In this document: piece after piece, positions 44,235 to 53,372 of the stretch | How positions within the stretch are numbered: position 1 is the stretch's first letter | Layout: each line of letters begins with the position of its first letter | Assembly (NCBI GenBank): GCA_963730735.1 | Contig: CAVSSX010000007.1 | Coordinates: forward strand, 1,488,001 to 1,552,000 | DNA length: 64,000 nt | Origin: CAVSSX01 sp963730735 | GTDB lineage: Bacteria > Actinomycetota > Acidimicrobiia > Acidimicrobiales > RAAP-2 | Direction: 5' to 3' | Program-made: the position numbers and the translations under genes | Notes under the pieces: model-generated | Seen by the model: the letters and a program-made list of their open reading frames with translations, nothing else | Databases searched by the model: none | Told to the model about the DNA's origin: nothing

Positions 44235-44983
44235 GGCGCCGACGGTCCCCGGAGGCCCCCGGCCCGACGCTCGGCCCGGGTCGCCGCCACCACGCTGGCC
44301 AGGGTGGGGAACCGCCGCAGGCGGCCGAACCGTCCCAGGCGGCCGGCGTCGACCCCGTGATCGGCGGCATTGAGCAGCCGCAGGTCGCCCCGGCTGTTGC
44401 CGTAGGCCCAGAGCACCGGTTGGCGGGAACCGCCCCCGCCGATGCCGTGGGCCCGCATCCAGCTGATGGTCCGGTTGTACTTCTCGGTGCCCCGGCAGTT
44501 CTTCCCCTCGTAGCGGCCGGTCAGGTGCCCGCTGCCCCCGACGGCCAGCCGGGTGGCCAGCACGCCGTCGACGCCCAGGATCTCGCCGGCGGCCCGGATG
44601 TAGCACTCGGGCGACGCCGAGACGATGAGGACGGTGTCACCCTGCTGGCGGTGCCACTCGAGCCGGGTCAGGACCTCGGTGCGCAGCCGGCGGTGCAGGT
44701 GTCCCTCGACGAAGGCCGCCGCCACCTCGTCCACCTCGTGGCTCGGCAGGCCGGCCAGGAGGCGGGCGAAGAGCGTCTCCTTGGTGGTGTCGGCCACCGT
44801 GCCGCCGACCAGGGCCGAGTGGAGCAATTTGGGCAGGAGCTGGAGCACCGTGAGGACCACCGGGCCGACGCCCCGCACGGCCACCAGGAACGGGAAGACG
44901 CTGCCGCCGGTGGTCAGGGTGCCGTCGAAGTCGAAGGCGGCGATGGTGGTGGGCCGGGAGGGGTCGGGTGCCACGTTGCTCAT
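44231..44983 (-). CDS. HAD-superfamily hydrolase, subfamily IB (SerB-like)
   Basis: 250 residues. Motif I 'AAFDFDGTLTTG' with the nucleophile Asp, motif II S in 'VLIVSASPECYIRAAGE', K in 'GKNCRGTEKY', and motif III 'WAYGNSRGDLRLLNAADHG'. The IB subfamily includes phosphoserine phosphatase and the acyl-phosphate/lysophospholipid enzymes (CicA, PlsC-linked). Its convergent 4-base overlap with the SpoIID gene is the only context. Substrate unknown. Confidence 0.9.
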   Translation of the reverse strand: MSNVAPDPSRPTTIAAFDFDGTLTTGGSVFPFLVAVRGVGPVVLTVLQLLPKLLHSALVGGTVADTTKETLFARLLAGLPSHEVDEVAAAFVEGHLHRRLRTEVLTRLEWHRQQGDTVLIVSASPECYIRAAGEILGVDGVLATRLAVGGSGHLTGRYEGKNCRGTEKYNRTISWMRAHGIGGGGSRQPVLWAYGNSRGDLRLLNAADHGVDAGRLGRFGRLRRFPTLASVVAATRAERRAGGLRGPSAP

Positions 44984-45290
44984 CGGGCGGTCCCGACGGT
45001 GCGCTGCGGCTTTCGATCGACGGACGTCGTGCGCCGATCCTGTTCCCCCTGCGACATGCGGACCGAGTCTCGCACGCCCGGATCGACCGCTGGCTCATCC
45101 GCCCGGGATCGCTCGGACGGCCCAGGTGGGCGGTCACCCGATGCGTCGGCGGTCCTCCGGTGAAATCTTGACCTACTGCGTCGACATTCAGAATTGGTTC
45201 CGCTAGGGTGACCCCACACGACGATCATCCGGCACCGCGGGAGGTGCTGTGCTGCACCCTCCCGCGGACCACGGCACGAAAGGGCCAGAC
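44984..45290. other. Intergenic region upstream of the peroxiredoxin gene
   Basis: 307 bases between divergent genes. It must hold the promoters for both; TTGACC at about 45169 and TAGGGT at about 45206 are visible but too far apart to be one promoter. No gene, tRNA or clear riboswitch is seen. The local composition is less GC-rich around 45160-45210, as expected of a promoter region. Confidence 0.4.
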
Positions 45291-45926
45291 ATGGCGATTC
45301 GACTGGGCGACACGGCCCCCGATTTCACCGCAGAGACCACCGAGGGAACGATCAACTTCCACGACTGGCTCGGCGACAGCTGGGGGATCCTGTTCTCCCA
45401 CCCCAAGGACTTCACCCCGGTCTGCACCACCGAGCTGGGTGCCTTCTCCAAGGCCAAGCCGGAGTTCGACAAGCGCAACACCAAGCTGATCGGGATCTCG
45501 GTCGACTCGGTCGAGTCCCACAAGAGCTGGGCCTCGGACATCGAGGAGACCCAGGGCGCCGCCCTGGCCTTCCCGCTGATCGGCGACGAGGACCGCAAGG
45601 TGGCCGACCTCTACGACATGATCCACCCGAACGCCAACGACACGTTGACGGTTCGTTCGGTCTTCATCATCGGCCCGGACAAGAAGGTCAAGCTCACCTT
45701 GACCTACCCCGCCTCGGCCGGTCGGAACGTGGACGAGATCATCCGGGTCCTCGACTCGCTGCAGCTCACGGCGGACTACTCGGTGACCACCCCGGCCAAC
45801 TGGAAGGACGGCGACGACGTCATCGTGGCCCCGGCCGTCTCCGACGACGACGCCAAGGTGAAGTTCCCCAAGGGCTTCAAGACGCTGAAGCCCTACCTGC
45901 GGCTCACGCCCCAGCCCAACAAGTAG
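45291..45926 (+). CDS. 1-Cys peroxiredoxin (Prx6 type)
   Basis: 211 residues from 'MAIRLGDTAPDFTAETTEGT'. The peroxidatic C45 is in 'HPKDFTPVCTTELG', with the family T and R ('VRSVFIIGPDKKV'). The long C-terminal domain ('VTTPANWKDGDDVIVAP', 'FPKGFKTLKPYLRLTPQ') is that of the Prx6/1-Cys group. There is no second conserved Cys, so an external thiol must resolve the sulfenate. A cysteine protein, not a selenoprotein, despite the Sec system in this genome. Confidence 0.96.
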   Translation: MAIRLGDTAPDFTAETTEGTINFHDWLGDSWGILFSHPKDFTPVCTTELGAFSKAKPEFDKRNTKLIGISVDSVESHKSWASDIEETQGAALAFPLIGDEDRKVADLYDMIHPNANDTLTVRSVFIIGPDKKVKLTLTYPASAGRNVDEIIRVLDSLQLTADYSVTTPANWKDGDDVIVAPAVSDDDAKVKFPKGFKTLKPYLRLTPQPNK

Positions 45927-45962
45927 TCGACCGGCCTCCGGGCCGCCCGACACGAGTGCCAA

Positions 45963-45994
45963 CGACGATGCCGGCCCCGGGGCCGGCATCGTCG
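45963..45994. terminator. Bidirectional hairpin between peroxiredoxin and the ligase gene
   Basis: A 32-bp perfect palindrome (CGACGATGCCGGCCCC and its complement) between two convergent genes, 36 bases after one stop and 7 before the other. It can terminate both. Confidence 0.8.
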
Positions 45995-46001
45995 CGTGGG
46001 G

Positions 46002-47783
46002 TCACGGTCGAGTGGTCGGGGTCCCCTCGCTGCCGGCCAGCTGATCGCGCAGCGACCGCTTCAGCACCTTGCCCGCCGGGTTGCGGGGGAGGGGGTCCTT
46101 GCGGAAGGTGAAGTGGGTGGGCACCTTGAACGCGGCCAGCCGCTCGCCGACGTGGCGGGCCAGCTCGTCGGCTCCCACCTTGGCGCCCGGGCGGAGCACG
46201 ACCACCGCCCCGACCTCCTCGCCGAGCCGCTCGCTCGGGACGCCGACCACCGCCGCCTCGGCGACGGCCGGATGCTCGTAGAGGGCGTCTTCGACCTCGA
46301 CCGAGGAGATGTTCTCGCCGCCCCGGATGATCATGTCCTTGGCCCGGTCGAGGATGTACACGAAGCCCTGCTCGTCGATCCGGGCGATGTCGCCCGTGTG
46401 GAGCCAGCCCCGGGTGAAGACCTGGGCCGTGTCCTCGGGGCGGTGCCAGTAGCCCCGCACCACCTGGGGGCCCTTGATCCAGAGCTCGCCGACGACGTCG
46501 GGGCCCGTCGGCCGGGACGGCTCGGGCTCGGGGCCCTCGAAGTGCTCGGGCACCACGGCCAGGTCGTTCACCGGCATCGGTCGCCCCACGCTGTCGGGCC
46601 GGGCCACGTAGTCGGGTCCCGAGTTCATGGTGGTGACGGCCGAGGTCTCGGTCAGGCCGTAGCCGTTGGACGGCTGACCGACCGGGAAGTGCTCGCCGAT
46701 TCGCCGCACCAGGTCGGGGGGCGCCGGCGCGCCGCCGTAGGCGATCGAGCGGACCGATGAGACGTCCCGGGTGGCCAGGGCGGGGGAGTCGAGGACCTGC
46801 AGGACGGTGGCCGGCACGCCGCCGAAGGTGGTGATCCGCTCCCGCTCGATGAGCTCCAGTGCTCGTTCGGGGTCGAAGTGGTGCAGCATCACCAGCTTGC
46901 CGCCGGCCGCCGTCGTGCCGATCATCACGGCCAGGCAGCCGGTGACGTGGAAGAGCGGGATGCTGAGCAGGTAGGCGGTCTGGACCTTCCCCGAGTCGTC
47001 GGCCAGCGACGAGCCGAACCGCTGGGCGCCGGCGGTGTTGATGAAGAAGAGGTTCATCAGGTTCGAACAGGCGTTGCGGTGGGTGCCCACCACCCCCTTC
47101 GGCCGGCCGGTCGTCCCCGACGTGTAGAAGAGGGTGGCGTCGTCGTCGGGGTCGATGGCCACCTCGGGTGGTCCGGCGTCGTCCTCCACCTGGCCGAGGA
47201 ACGAGGCGAAGTCGATCTCGGGCACGGTCGCCGTGCGGGGACCCGGGGCCCGCCCGGCGATCCGGTCCTCGTCCGTCACCACCAGGGTCCGCAGGTCGTG
47301 GAGGTCCCCGAGGTGGGGCCGCAGGCGCTCGAGCCGCTCGCGGTCGACGAAGGCCACCGTGGCCTCGGCGTCGGCCAGCCCGTAGTGCAGCTCCTCACCG
47401 GTCCACCAGGCATTGAGCGGGACGACGACGGCGCCGGCCAGGCTGATCCCCCAGAAGGCCATGACCCACTCGGGGAGATTGCGCATGGCGACGGCCACCC
47501 GGTCGCCCGGTCGCACGCCGTGGTCGTCGCGGAGTCGGCGGGCCAACGTCGAGGCGATGCGGTAGTGCTGGCCGAAGGTGGTCCGCTCGTCCTCGTAGAC
47601 CAGGTAGTCGGCGTCGGGCTGGGCCATCGACAGCTCGAGGATCACCGGGAGGGTCGCCGGGGCCTGTTTCCACACCCGGGTGCTGACCCCTCGGATGTCG
47701 ACGTCCTCCATCTCGAAGAGCTGACCGGGGGCGGTGAGGCGGGCCGTGACCTCGGCCAGGGACGGGGGCGTGGTGGCGGTCAC
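46002..47783 (-). CDS. AMP-forming acyl-CoA ligase/synthetase
   Basis: About 593 residues if it begins at the GTG at 47781-47783. ANL superfamily: P-loop 'DATLFYTSGTTGRPKGVVGT', 'GYGLTETSAVTTMNSG', 'WLHTGDIARIDEQGFVYILD', hinge 'DRAKDMIIRGGENISSVEVE' and the catalytic Lys in 'RNPAGKVLKRSLR'. It activates a carboxylic acid (fatty or related) as acyl-AMP, then acyl-CoA. In the sequence as given there is no stop between this and the upstream orn gene, so a fusion is read. A GTGA at 47780-47783 would be a normal coupled stop/start if one upstream base is wrong. Confidence 0.9.
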   Translation of the reverse strand: MTATTPPSLAEVTARLTAPGQLFEMEDVDIRGVSTRVWKQAPATLPVILELSMAQPDADYLVYEDERTTFGQHYRIASTLARRLRDDHGVRPGDRVAVAMRNLPEWVMAFWGISLAGAVVVPLNAWWTGEELHYGLADAEATVAFVDRERLERLRPHLGDLHDLRTLVVTDEDRIAGRAPGPRTATVPEIDFASFLGQVEDDAGPPEVAIDPDDDATLFYTSGTTGRPKGVVGTHRNACSNLMNLFFINTAGAQRFGSSLADDSGKVQTAYLLSIPLFHVTGCLAVMIGTTAAGGKLVMLHHFDPERALELIERERITTFGGVPATVLQVLDSPALATRDVSSVRSIAYGGAPAPPDLVRRIGEHFPVGQPSNGYGLTETSAVTTMNSGPDYVARPDSVGRPMPVNDLAVVPEHFEGPEPEPSRPTGPDVVGELWIKGPQVVRGYWHRPEDTAQVFTRGWLHTGDIARIDEQGFVYILDRAKDMIIRGGENISSVEVEDALYEHPAVAEAAVVGVPSERLGEEVGAVVVLRPGAKVGADELARHVGERLAAFKVPTHFTFRKDPLPRNPAGKVLKRSLRDQLAGSEGTPTTRP

Positions 47784-48351
47784 GCCGGTGCCGACCACAC
47801 CCTCCGTCGGAGGCGGCGGGTCCCGGAAGACCGTCTGACGGTAGTAGGCGAGCTCGGCCACGCTCTCGAGGATGTCGTCCATGGCCCGATGCGAGGTGGC
47901 CTTGGTCGGCGCGCCGGCCACCGCCTCGGGGTACCAGCGGCGGCTGAGCTCCTTGATCGACGACACGTCGACCGACCGGTAGTGCAGCCACTCCTCGATC
48001 TCGGGCAGGTAGGCGGCCAGGAAGCGACGGTCGGTGCCGATCGAGTTGCCGGCCAGCGGCACCGTGCGCGGCGCCGGGACGTGCTCCTGCAAGAAGGCCA
48101 GGGTGGCCTGACCGGCCTCGGCCAGCGACACCGTGGAGGCCTCGATCGCCTGCGAGCAGGCCGGAGTGGGTGTGCATCGTGCGGACGAAGTCGTCCATCT
48201 CGCCCAGCTGGGCCGGCGTGGCCGAGATCACGATGTCGGGCCCGGTGGCCACCACCTGGAGGTCGTCGTCGGTGACCAGGGTGGCGATCTCGACGATGGT
48301 GTGGCGCCCGGGGTCGAGGCCGGTCATCTCGAGATCCATCCAGGCGAGCAC
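47784..48351 (-). CDS. orn: Oligoribonuclease (frameshifted; reads into the ligase)
   Basis: 3'-5' exoribonuclease that degrades 2-5-mer RNAs and pGpG. DEDDh residues: 'LAWMDLEMTGLDPGRHTIVE' (D, E), 'AGNSIGTDRRFLAAYLPEIE' (D) and 'KATSHRAMDDILESVAELAY' (H, D). A single extra C near 48157 breaks the frame between 'MHTHSGL' and 'AIEASTVSLAEAGQATLAFL'. After 'YYRQTVFRDPPPPTEG' the frame stays open into the acyl-CoA ligase. Orn proteins normally end here (about 181-190 residues), so either a true fusion or a further indel. Confidence 0.88.
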
Positions 48352-48458
48352 CGACTCGATGGTACCGGCCGGGTGGCCGGTGCCCCTCGGGCCCGCGCCG
48401 GGGCCGCGGGTGTCCGGGCAGCTCCCCGAGGGGCGGTCGTCCCCGGTATCGTCACGGG

Positions 48459-48902
48459 ATGCTGGACGTGCCGATCCATCAGCTCGACGCCAGCCTGCCC
48501 CTGCCGGGCTACGCCCGAGACGGCGATGCCGGCTGCGACCTCTACGCCCGCACCGACCTCACCCTGGCCGCCGGGGGCGGCCGGGGCCTGGTCCCGACGG
48601 GCGTGGTCCTGGCCATCCCGCCGGGGTTCGCCGGGTTCGTCCAGCCCCGCAGCGGCCTGGCCCTGCGCCACGGGGTGACCTGCCTCAACACCCCGGGCCT
48701 GATCGACGCCGGCTACCGGGGCGAGCTGGCCGTCCTCCTGGTCAACACCGATCCCGCCCTCGACTACGACGTGCAACGGGGCGACCGGGTGGCTCAGCTG
48801 GTCATCCAGCGGGTCGAGACGGCGAGGTTCGTCCCCGGTGCACGGGAGGACCTGCCGTCGGCCGAGCGCGGCGAGGGTGGCTTCGGCCACAGTGGTCGCT
48901 GA
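48459..48902 (+). CDS. dut: dUTP diphosphatase
   Basis: 147 residues, homotrimeric dUTPase with all five motifs: 'DAGCDLYAR', 'VQPRSGLALRHGV', 'NTPGLIDAGYRGELAVLLVN', 'RGDRVAQLVIQRV' and 'ERGEGGFGHSGR'. It keeps uracil out of DNA and supplies dUMP. Divergent from orn; overlaps the next gene by one base. Confidence 0.96.
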   Translation: MLDVPIHQLDASLPLPGYARDGDAGCDLYARTDLTLAAGGGRGLVPTGVVLAIPPGFAGFVQPRSGLALRHGVTCLNTPGLIDAGYRGELAVLLVNTDPALDYDVQRGDRVAQLVIQRVETARFVPGAREDLPSAERGEGGFGHSGR

Positions 48903-50344
48903 TGGTCGACCGCCTGGGCAACCTCGACGCCGCCTTCCTCGCCCTCGAGAGCAACACCGGGCACCTCCACGTGGGCGCCGTGCTGCTCCTCGAGCCCCCG
49001 GAGGGCACGCGGGCCCTGTTCTCGCCGTCGACGCGGTTCGCCCAGGTCCGTCAGCTGATCGAGCACCGGCTGCACCTGGTCCCGCCGCTCCGGCAGCGGG
49101 CGATCCGGGTGCCGCTCGGGTTGCACCGGCCGGTCTGGGTCGACGATCCCGAATTCGACCTCGAGGACCATCTCTCGCGAGCCAGCCTCCCGTCGCCGGG
49201 CGGCGACGAGGAACTGGCCACGTTCGTCGCCGACCTCATGAGCCGGCCGCTCGACCCCGATCGGCCCCTGTGGGAGATGGTCCTGGTCGAGGGCCTGACC
49301 GGCGGTCGGAGCGCCCTGGTGGCCAAGATCCACCACGCCATGCTGGACGGGGTGTCCGGGGCCACGATCCTGGCCGCCTTCTTGGATCTGAACCCGCGGC
49401 CCCGGGCGGTCGCCCCGGCGGCGCCCTGGAACCCTCCGCCGCTGCCCTCGGGCGCAGCCTTGCTCCGCGATGCCGCCGGCTCGCTGCTCGCCCAGCCCGG
49501 GCAGACGGCCTCGGCCCTCTCGAACAGCGTGACCACCCTGGTCGACGTGGCGACCCACAACCGGAAGCTGGCCGAGGAGGGATCGGTGCCCCCGCCGGCG
49601 CCCTTCAAGGCGCCCCGGACGTCCCTGAACGGTGCACTGTCCTCCCGGCGGCGCTACGCCATGGCCACCGTCCCGCTCGGCGACCTGAAGGCCGTCCGAC
49701 GGGCGATGTCGACCACCGTGAACGACGTCATCCTGGCCATCGTCGGTGGGGCGGTGCGCCGACTGCTCCTCGAGCGGGGCGAGTCCCCCGAGGATCCCCT
49801 GGTGGCGGCGGTGCCGGTCTCGACCCGCACCGGCGAGGGCGACGACGCCCTGGGCAACAAGATCTCGAGCATGCTGGTCTCCTTGGCCACCTCGATCGAG
49901 GACCCGCTCGACCGGCTGGTGGCCATCGCCCAGGGCACCACGGTGGCCAAGGAACAGGAACGACTGACCAAGGGCCGGCTGCTGGGCGACGTGGCCCAGA
50001 TCGCCTCACCGCCCGTCGTGTCGATGACCGCCCGCTGGTTCACCGGTCTGCGGGCGGCCAGCCGCCTGCCCCCGCTGTACAACCTGATGGTCTCGAGCGT
50101 CGCCGCCCCGGACCTCACCCTGTGGTGTGCCGGGAGCCGGGTCGCCGAGTTCTACCCGGTCGGGCCGGTGGCCGTGGGCTCGGGCCTCAACGTCACCACG
50201 ATGAGCTACCTGGACACCGTGCACTTCGGCCTGCTGGGCTGCCGGCGGTTGGTCCCCGACGTGGCCCGGTTGGCCGAGCTGGTGGTCGAGTCGGCCGACG
50301 AGCTGGTGGCCGCCGCCCTGCCGGTCGCCCGGGCCACCGGCTGA
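48902..50344 (+). CDS. Wax ester synthase/diacylglycerol acyltransferase (WS/DGAT)
   Basis: 480 residues. The catalytic HHxxxDG is 'KIHHAMLDGVSG' (H144, H145, D149). Other blocks: 'PLWEMVLVEGL', 'VNDVILAIVGGAVRRLLLER', 'GNKISSMLVSLATS', 'LMVSSVAAPD' (the N-V-P-G-like helix is altered) and 'GLNVTTMSYLDTVHFGLLGC'. The family makes triacylglycerol or wax esters from acyl-CoA in actinobacteria. The neighbouring acyl-CoA ligase could supply substrate, though they are not in one operon. Confidence 0.93.
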   Translation: MVDRLGNLDAAFLALESNTGHLHVGAVLLLEPPEGTRALFSPSTRFAQVRQLIEHRLHLVPPLRQRAIRVPLGLHRPVWVDDPEFDLEDHLSRASLPSPGGDEELATFVADLMSRPLDPDRPLWEMVLVEGLTGGRSALVAKIHHAMLDGVSGATILAAFLDLNPRPRAVAPAAPWNPPPLPSGAALLRDAAGSLLAQPGQTASALSNSVTTLVDVATHNRKLAEEGSVPPPAPFKAPRTSLNGALSSRRRYAMATVPLGDLKAVRRAMSTTVNDVILAIVGGAVRRLLLERGESPEDPLVAAVPVSTRTGEGDDALGNKISSMLVSLATSIEDPLDRLVAIAQGTTVAKEQERLTKGRLLGDVAQIASPPVVSMTARWFTGLRAASRLPPLYNLMVSSVAAPDLTLWCAGSRVAEFYPVGPVAVGSGLNVTTMSYLDTVHFGLLGCRRLVPDVARLAELVVESADELVAAALPVARATG

Positions 50345-50390
50345 CCTGCGGCGACGGCACTCGTCCGCCCGAGGTAATGTGGCGGCGTAC

Positions 50391-50465
50391 GCGGACGTGG
50401 CTCAGTGGTAGAGCACAACCTTGCCAAGGTTGGGGTCGCGGGTTCGAATCCCGTCGTCCGCTCCA
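50391..50465 (+). tRNA. tRNA-Gly (GCC)
   Basis: 72 nt plus an encoded CCA. Acceptor GCGGACG/CGTCCGC, D-arm with GGTAGAGC, anticodon stem CAACC/GGTTG with loop TTGCCAA giving anticodon GCC, and T-arm GCGGGTTCGAATCCCGT. An intrinsic terminator follows at 50488-50513. Confidence 0.96.
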
Positions 50466-50487
50466 AGAAACTCCAGCGCAACGACGT

Positions 50488-50513
50488 ACGAGGGGCTCAT
50501 CGAGGCCCCTCGT
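50488..50513 (+). terminator. Terminator of tRNA-Gly
   Basis: A 9-bp perfect stem ACGAGGGGC / GCCCCTCGT with an 8-nt loop, 23 bases after the tRNA CCA. It is preceded by the ACGACGTACGA motif noted elsewhere. Confidence 0.75.
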
Positions 50514-50636
50514 CACGCGTCCGGCTGACGAGACTCGGCCGGCCCCGAGCTGACGATGACGGGCGGCCCCAAGGCCTGGCTCCCGAGCGATGGGTGGACT
50601 TCGGCCGGGTGAGCCAGTTGTGTCGAGGAGGGCGCC

Positions 50637-51024
50637 ATCGTTGACATAGATCCGTGCACCACGGTGGATGTGCACCGTGCCCTGCACGGAGAAGGTCGCG
50701 TCCCGACCCAGGTGCATCGAACTCGGGGAGGGCGTGTAGTAGAGGAATCCCATCAGGAGGTAGGAGCGTGGGGCCAACACGATGCGTGAGCGGGGCCCGA
50801 CGCGCAGACGGGTGCCCCGGGCGATCAGGATTCGGACCCCCGAAGCGGAGGCTGAGATACAGCGATCGAGTGACGGAGACGTGCAGGAGCATGTCCTTGA
50901 TGACGTCGGGATCGGGGGCGTAGTTCGAGGTAGGGAGCCTCGACCGTATCGCCAGAGGCAGATATCGCATCCACGACGGCTCGGGGTGCTCGGTCGCTGC
51001 GTCGACCGTCGCTGGATTGCTCAT
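50637..51024 (-). pseudogene. N-terminal fragment of a left-handed beta-helix acyltransferase
   Basis: Starts 'MSNPATVDAATEHPEPSWMR' as an ATGA overlap with the PAP2 stop. It shifts frame near 50845 and continues with hexapeptide-like turns: 'ILIARGTRLRVGPRSRIVLA', 'HLGRDATFSVQGTVHIHRGA', 'RIYVNDGALL'. The recognisable homology stops at about 50637, before the catalytic His region of such O-acetyltransferases. The rest toward the tRNA-Gly terminator has no family character. A truncated gene next to a tRNA, possibly cut by recombination there. Confidence 0.6.
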
Positions 51025-51969
51025 GGGTTCCTCCTCCATCGCTGCGAGCTCGGGATCGTCGGGGGGGGGGTCCCGGCTCGCCGCCTCCGCCCTACCCAAA
51101 ATCGCCGAGAGGAAACAGGAAGGCGACTTATAGCGCCCAGCGGGACACGGGCGGTCGGTTTCCCCCGGCCACCGAGGACTCGACGGACCTGCCGGCGCTC
51201 GGCGCTCCGGTCGACCACGACCCAGACGAGGCCCACCAGCAGAGCGCCGGCAGCTGCGTCGAGGAAGAAGTGGTTGCCGGTGGCCACCACGACCAGCGTC
51301 GTCATGATCGGATAGGCCACCAGGACGGCTCGGAGGAACCGGTGGCGCACCACCGGGTAGAGCGCCAGGACGCACCACACGGCCCAGGCCACGTGCAGGC
51401 TCGGCATGGAGGCGTAGACGTCGCCGGCCGAGTTCAGCAGCGAGTGCTCGAACGACCCGGAGTGGCCCAGCGTGACCAGGGTGTCGATGATCCCGAACCG
51501 GCCCGGCAGCAGCCGGGGCGGCGCCACCGGGAACAACCAGAAGACCAGGAAGGCGATCGCCGTGGTGATGGCCAGGCTCGTCCGGGCCCGCGGCGTAGCG
51601 CTCGGGGTGCCGGAAGGCCAGCCAGAGCAGGGCCAGCGCCGGCACGACGAAGTGGGTCCCGCCGTAGTAGAGGTTGAAGAAGCGGACGACGTCGGGGGAG
51701 TGGAGGAACGCCACCTGGACCGCCTGCTCGTGGAAGAGGTCGAGCAGCGACTCCAGGTGGACGATGGCCAACGCGTGGCCGGCCGCGCTCGCCCCGTCCT
51801 GGACCATGTCGCCCCGGAGGACCTCGTAGACGGCCACGAACGCGGCGACGAGGGTGAGCTCTTTCAGCAGGCTGAGGCGGCGGGCGCGAGCGGTCGTGTG
51901 TCGACCCTCGTGCGGACGTGGATGTTGCCGATCGCCAAGCTGGGCCCCCAGCTGTCTCGGAATTGCCAT
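51021..51969 (-). CDS. PAP2-superfamily membrane phosphatase/phosphotransferase (frameshifted)
   Basis: N-terminal frame: 'LSLLKELTLVAAFVAVYEVL', 'HSPDVVRFFNLYYGGTHFVV'. The frame shifts near 51590 ('FRHPERYA' then 'RRARTSLAITTAIAFLVFWL'). It then carries the PAP2 signatures 'SAGDVYASMPSLHVAWAVWC' and 'VVATGNHFFLDAAAGALLVG' (the catalytic S-x-H and G-x3-H-x3-D). About six membrane helices. Resembles actinobacterial inositol-phosphotransferase-like PAP2 proteins (AUR1/IPT group). The start is uncertain: ATG 51969 or GTG 52014. Confidence 0.85.
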
Positions 51970-52093
51970 CCACCCTAAAAGGCGACCGCTCGTCGTCGTG
52001 CACCCATCGGTCACCCGGGTGACACCACCGCACGGGCCACGTCACCTTCCGTTCGATGGCACGGACCGTCGACCGCGTGCTTGCATCGGTGGG

Positions 52094-52928
52094 ATGAACG
52101 CGCCGCACGCCGAACACGGAACACCCGACGGCGGGGAGCAGACCGCCGACATCCGGGGCACGACCCTGGCCTACAACGTCGAGGGCCACGGTCCCGACGT
52201 CGTGTGGGGCCACGGCTTGTCCTTCTCCCGGGCCACCGAGGTGGCCCTGCCCCTCATCGACTGGCCGGCGATCGACGCCCGAGTTCTGCACTACGACGCC
52301 CGCGGCCACGGACGCTCCACGACGACACCCGATCTCGACGGCTACCGGTGGTCGGAGTTGGCCCTCGACCAGCTGGCCCTGGCCGACCAGGTCGGGATGG
52401 AGCGCTACGTGGTCGCCGGCGCTTCGATGGGGTGCGGGACGGCGGTGCACGTCGCCGTGACGGCCCCCGACCGGGTGCGGGGCCTGGTGCTGGTGATCCC
52501 GCCCACGGCGTGGGAGACCGCGCACGGCCCAGGCGGCCCAGTGGGGCCAGGCCGCTGCGGCCATCGCCGAGCACGGGGTCGAGGCGATGATCGAGACTCG
52601 GGCGGCCAACCCGCCGCCGGACCCGTTCGCCGACGACCCCGGTTGGTACGACCGGACGGCGGCGGCCACCCGGACGTGGGACCCCAAGCGCCTGGCCGTG
52701 GTCATGGAGGGGGCGGCCGGCGCCGACTTCCCGACCCGCGAGGCGATCGCCGGGATCACCGCGCCGACGCTGATCCTGGCCTGGACCGGTGATCCGGTCC
52801 ACCCGGTCGACACCTCCGACGAGCTGGCCCGGCTGCTGCCCCACGCCGAGCTGGTGACCAGCAGCACGGCCGACGAGCTGGCCGGCTGGACGGGCCGGGT
52901 GGCCGACTTCATCGGCCAGCTCGCCTGA
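52094..52928 (+). CDS. Alpha/beta-hydrolase (frameshifted)
   Basis: N-terminal frame: 'TTLAYNVEGHGPDVVWGHGL', 'VLHYDARGHGRSTTTPDLDG' and the nucleophile elbow 'VVAGASMGCGTAVHVA'. The frame shifts near 52535; the cap and C-terminal part follow: 'MIETRAANPPPDPFADDP', 'APTLILAWTGDPVHPVDTSD' (catalytic D) and 'LVTSSTADELAGWTGRVADF'. The catalytic His expected near the C-terminus is not obvious: the position usually read 'D-x-x-H' has no His, so activity is uncertain. Substrate unknown. Confidence 0.8.
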
Positions 52929-53055
52929 CGCTCGGTCCCGGGGCCGGGTCGCTGACCCGGGTGAGGGCGAAAAGTGCCGGTAGAGCGGGAATCCAACCCC
53001 ACTGGCACGTTCCTTGGATATGGGAATAACGTGCCGAAGTAGATCAGACGGGGGG

Positions 53056-53319
53056 ATGATGAGCGACGAACCGCAACGGATGCCCCGCCCGTCCATCCTC
53101 GACGCCATGGGCGACGAGAACGGCGCCTTCTTGGTGGGGTCGATCCGATCGACCAGCGACGAGCTCCAGGACATGCTCGACAAGTTGATGTTCGACCGCC
53201 TCCCGCCGAGGGACGAGATCATCACGTTCTTCATGGACCGCCTCCCCAACCTCGTCGCCGCCTACGACATCCTCGTCGCCTACCTCGAGATGAGCGCCAC
53301 CGAGATCCCCTCCGACTGA
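53056..53319 (+). CDS. Uncharacterised 87-residue acidic protein
   Basis: Starts at 'MMSDEPQRMPRPSILDAMGD' with GGGGGG just upstream. Two amphipathic helices ('STSDELQDMLDKLMFDRLPP', 'DEIITFFMDRLPNLVAAYDI') and a net negative charge. No signal peptide, Cys or catalytic motif. Unrecognised; perhaps a small interaction partner. It has its own upstream gap of about 130 bases. Confidence 0.6.
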   Translation: MMSDEPQRMPRPSILDAMGDENGAFLVGSIRSTSDELQDMLDKLMFDRLPPRDEIITFFMDRLPNLVAAYDILVAYLEMSATEIPSD

Positions 53320-53372
53320 GCCGCCCGGCCGCCCGGTTTTCGGGCCGTGGGCCGACGGGTAACTTGTCGTCG

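Noticed and set aside
45291..45926. Peroxiredoxin as a selenoprotein
   Set aside because: The peroxidatic residue is Cys (PVCTTE) encoded by TGC, and the frame is uninterrupted.
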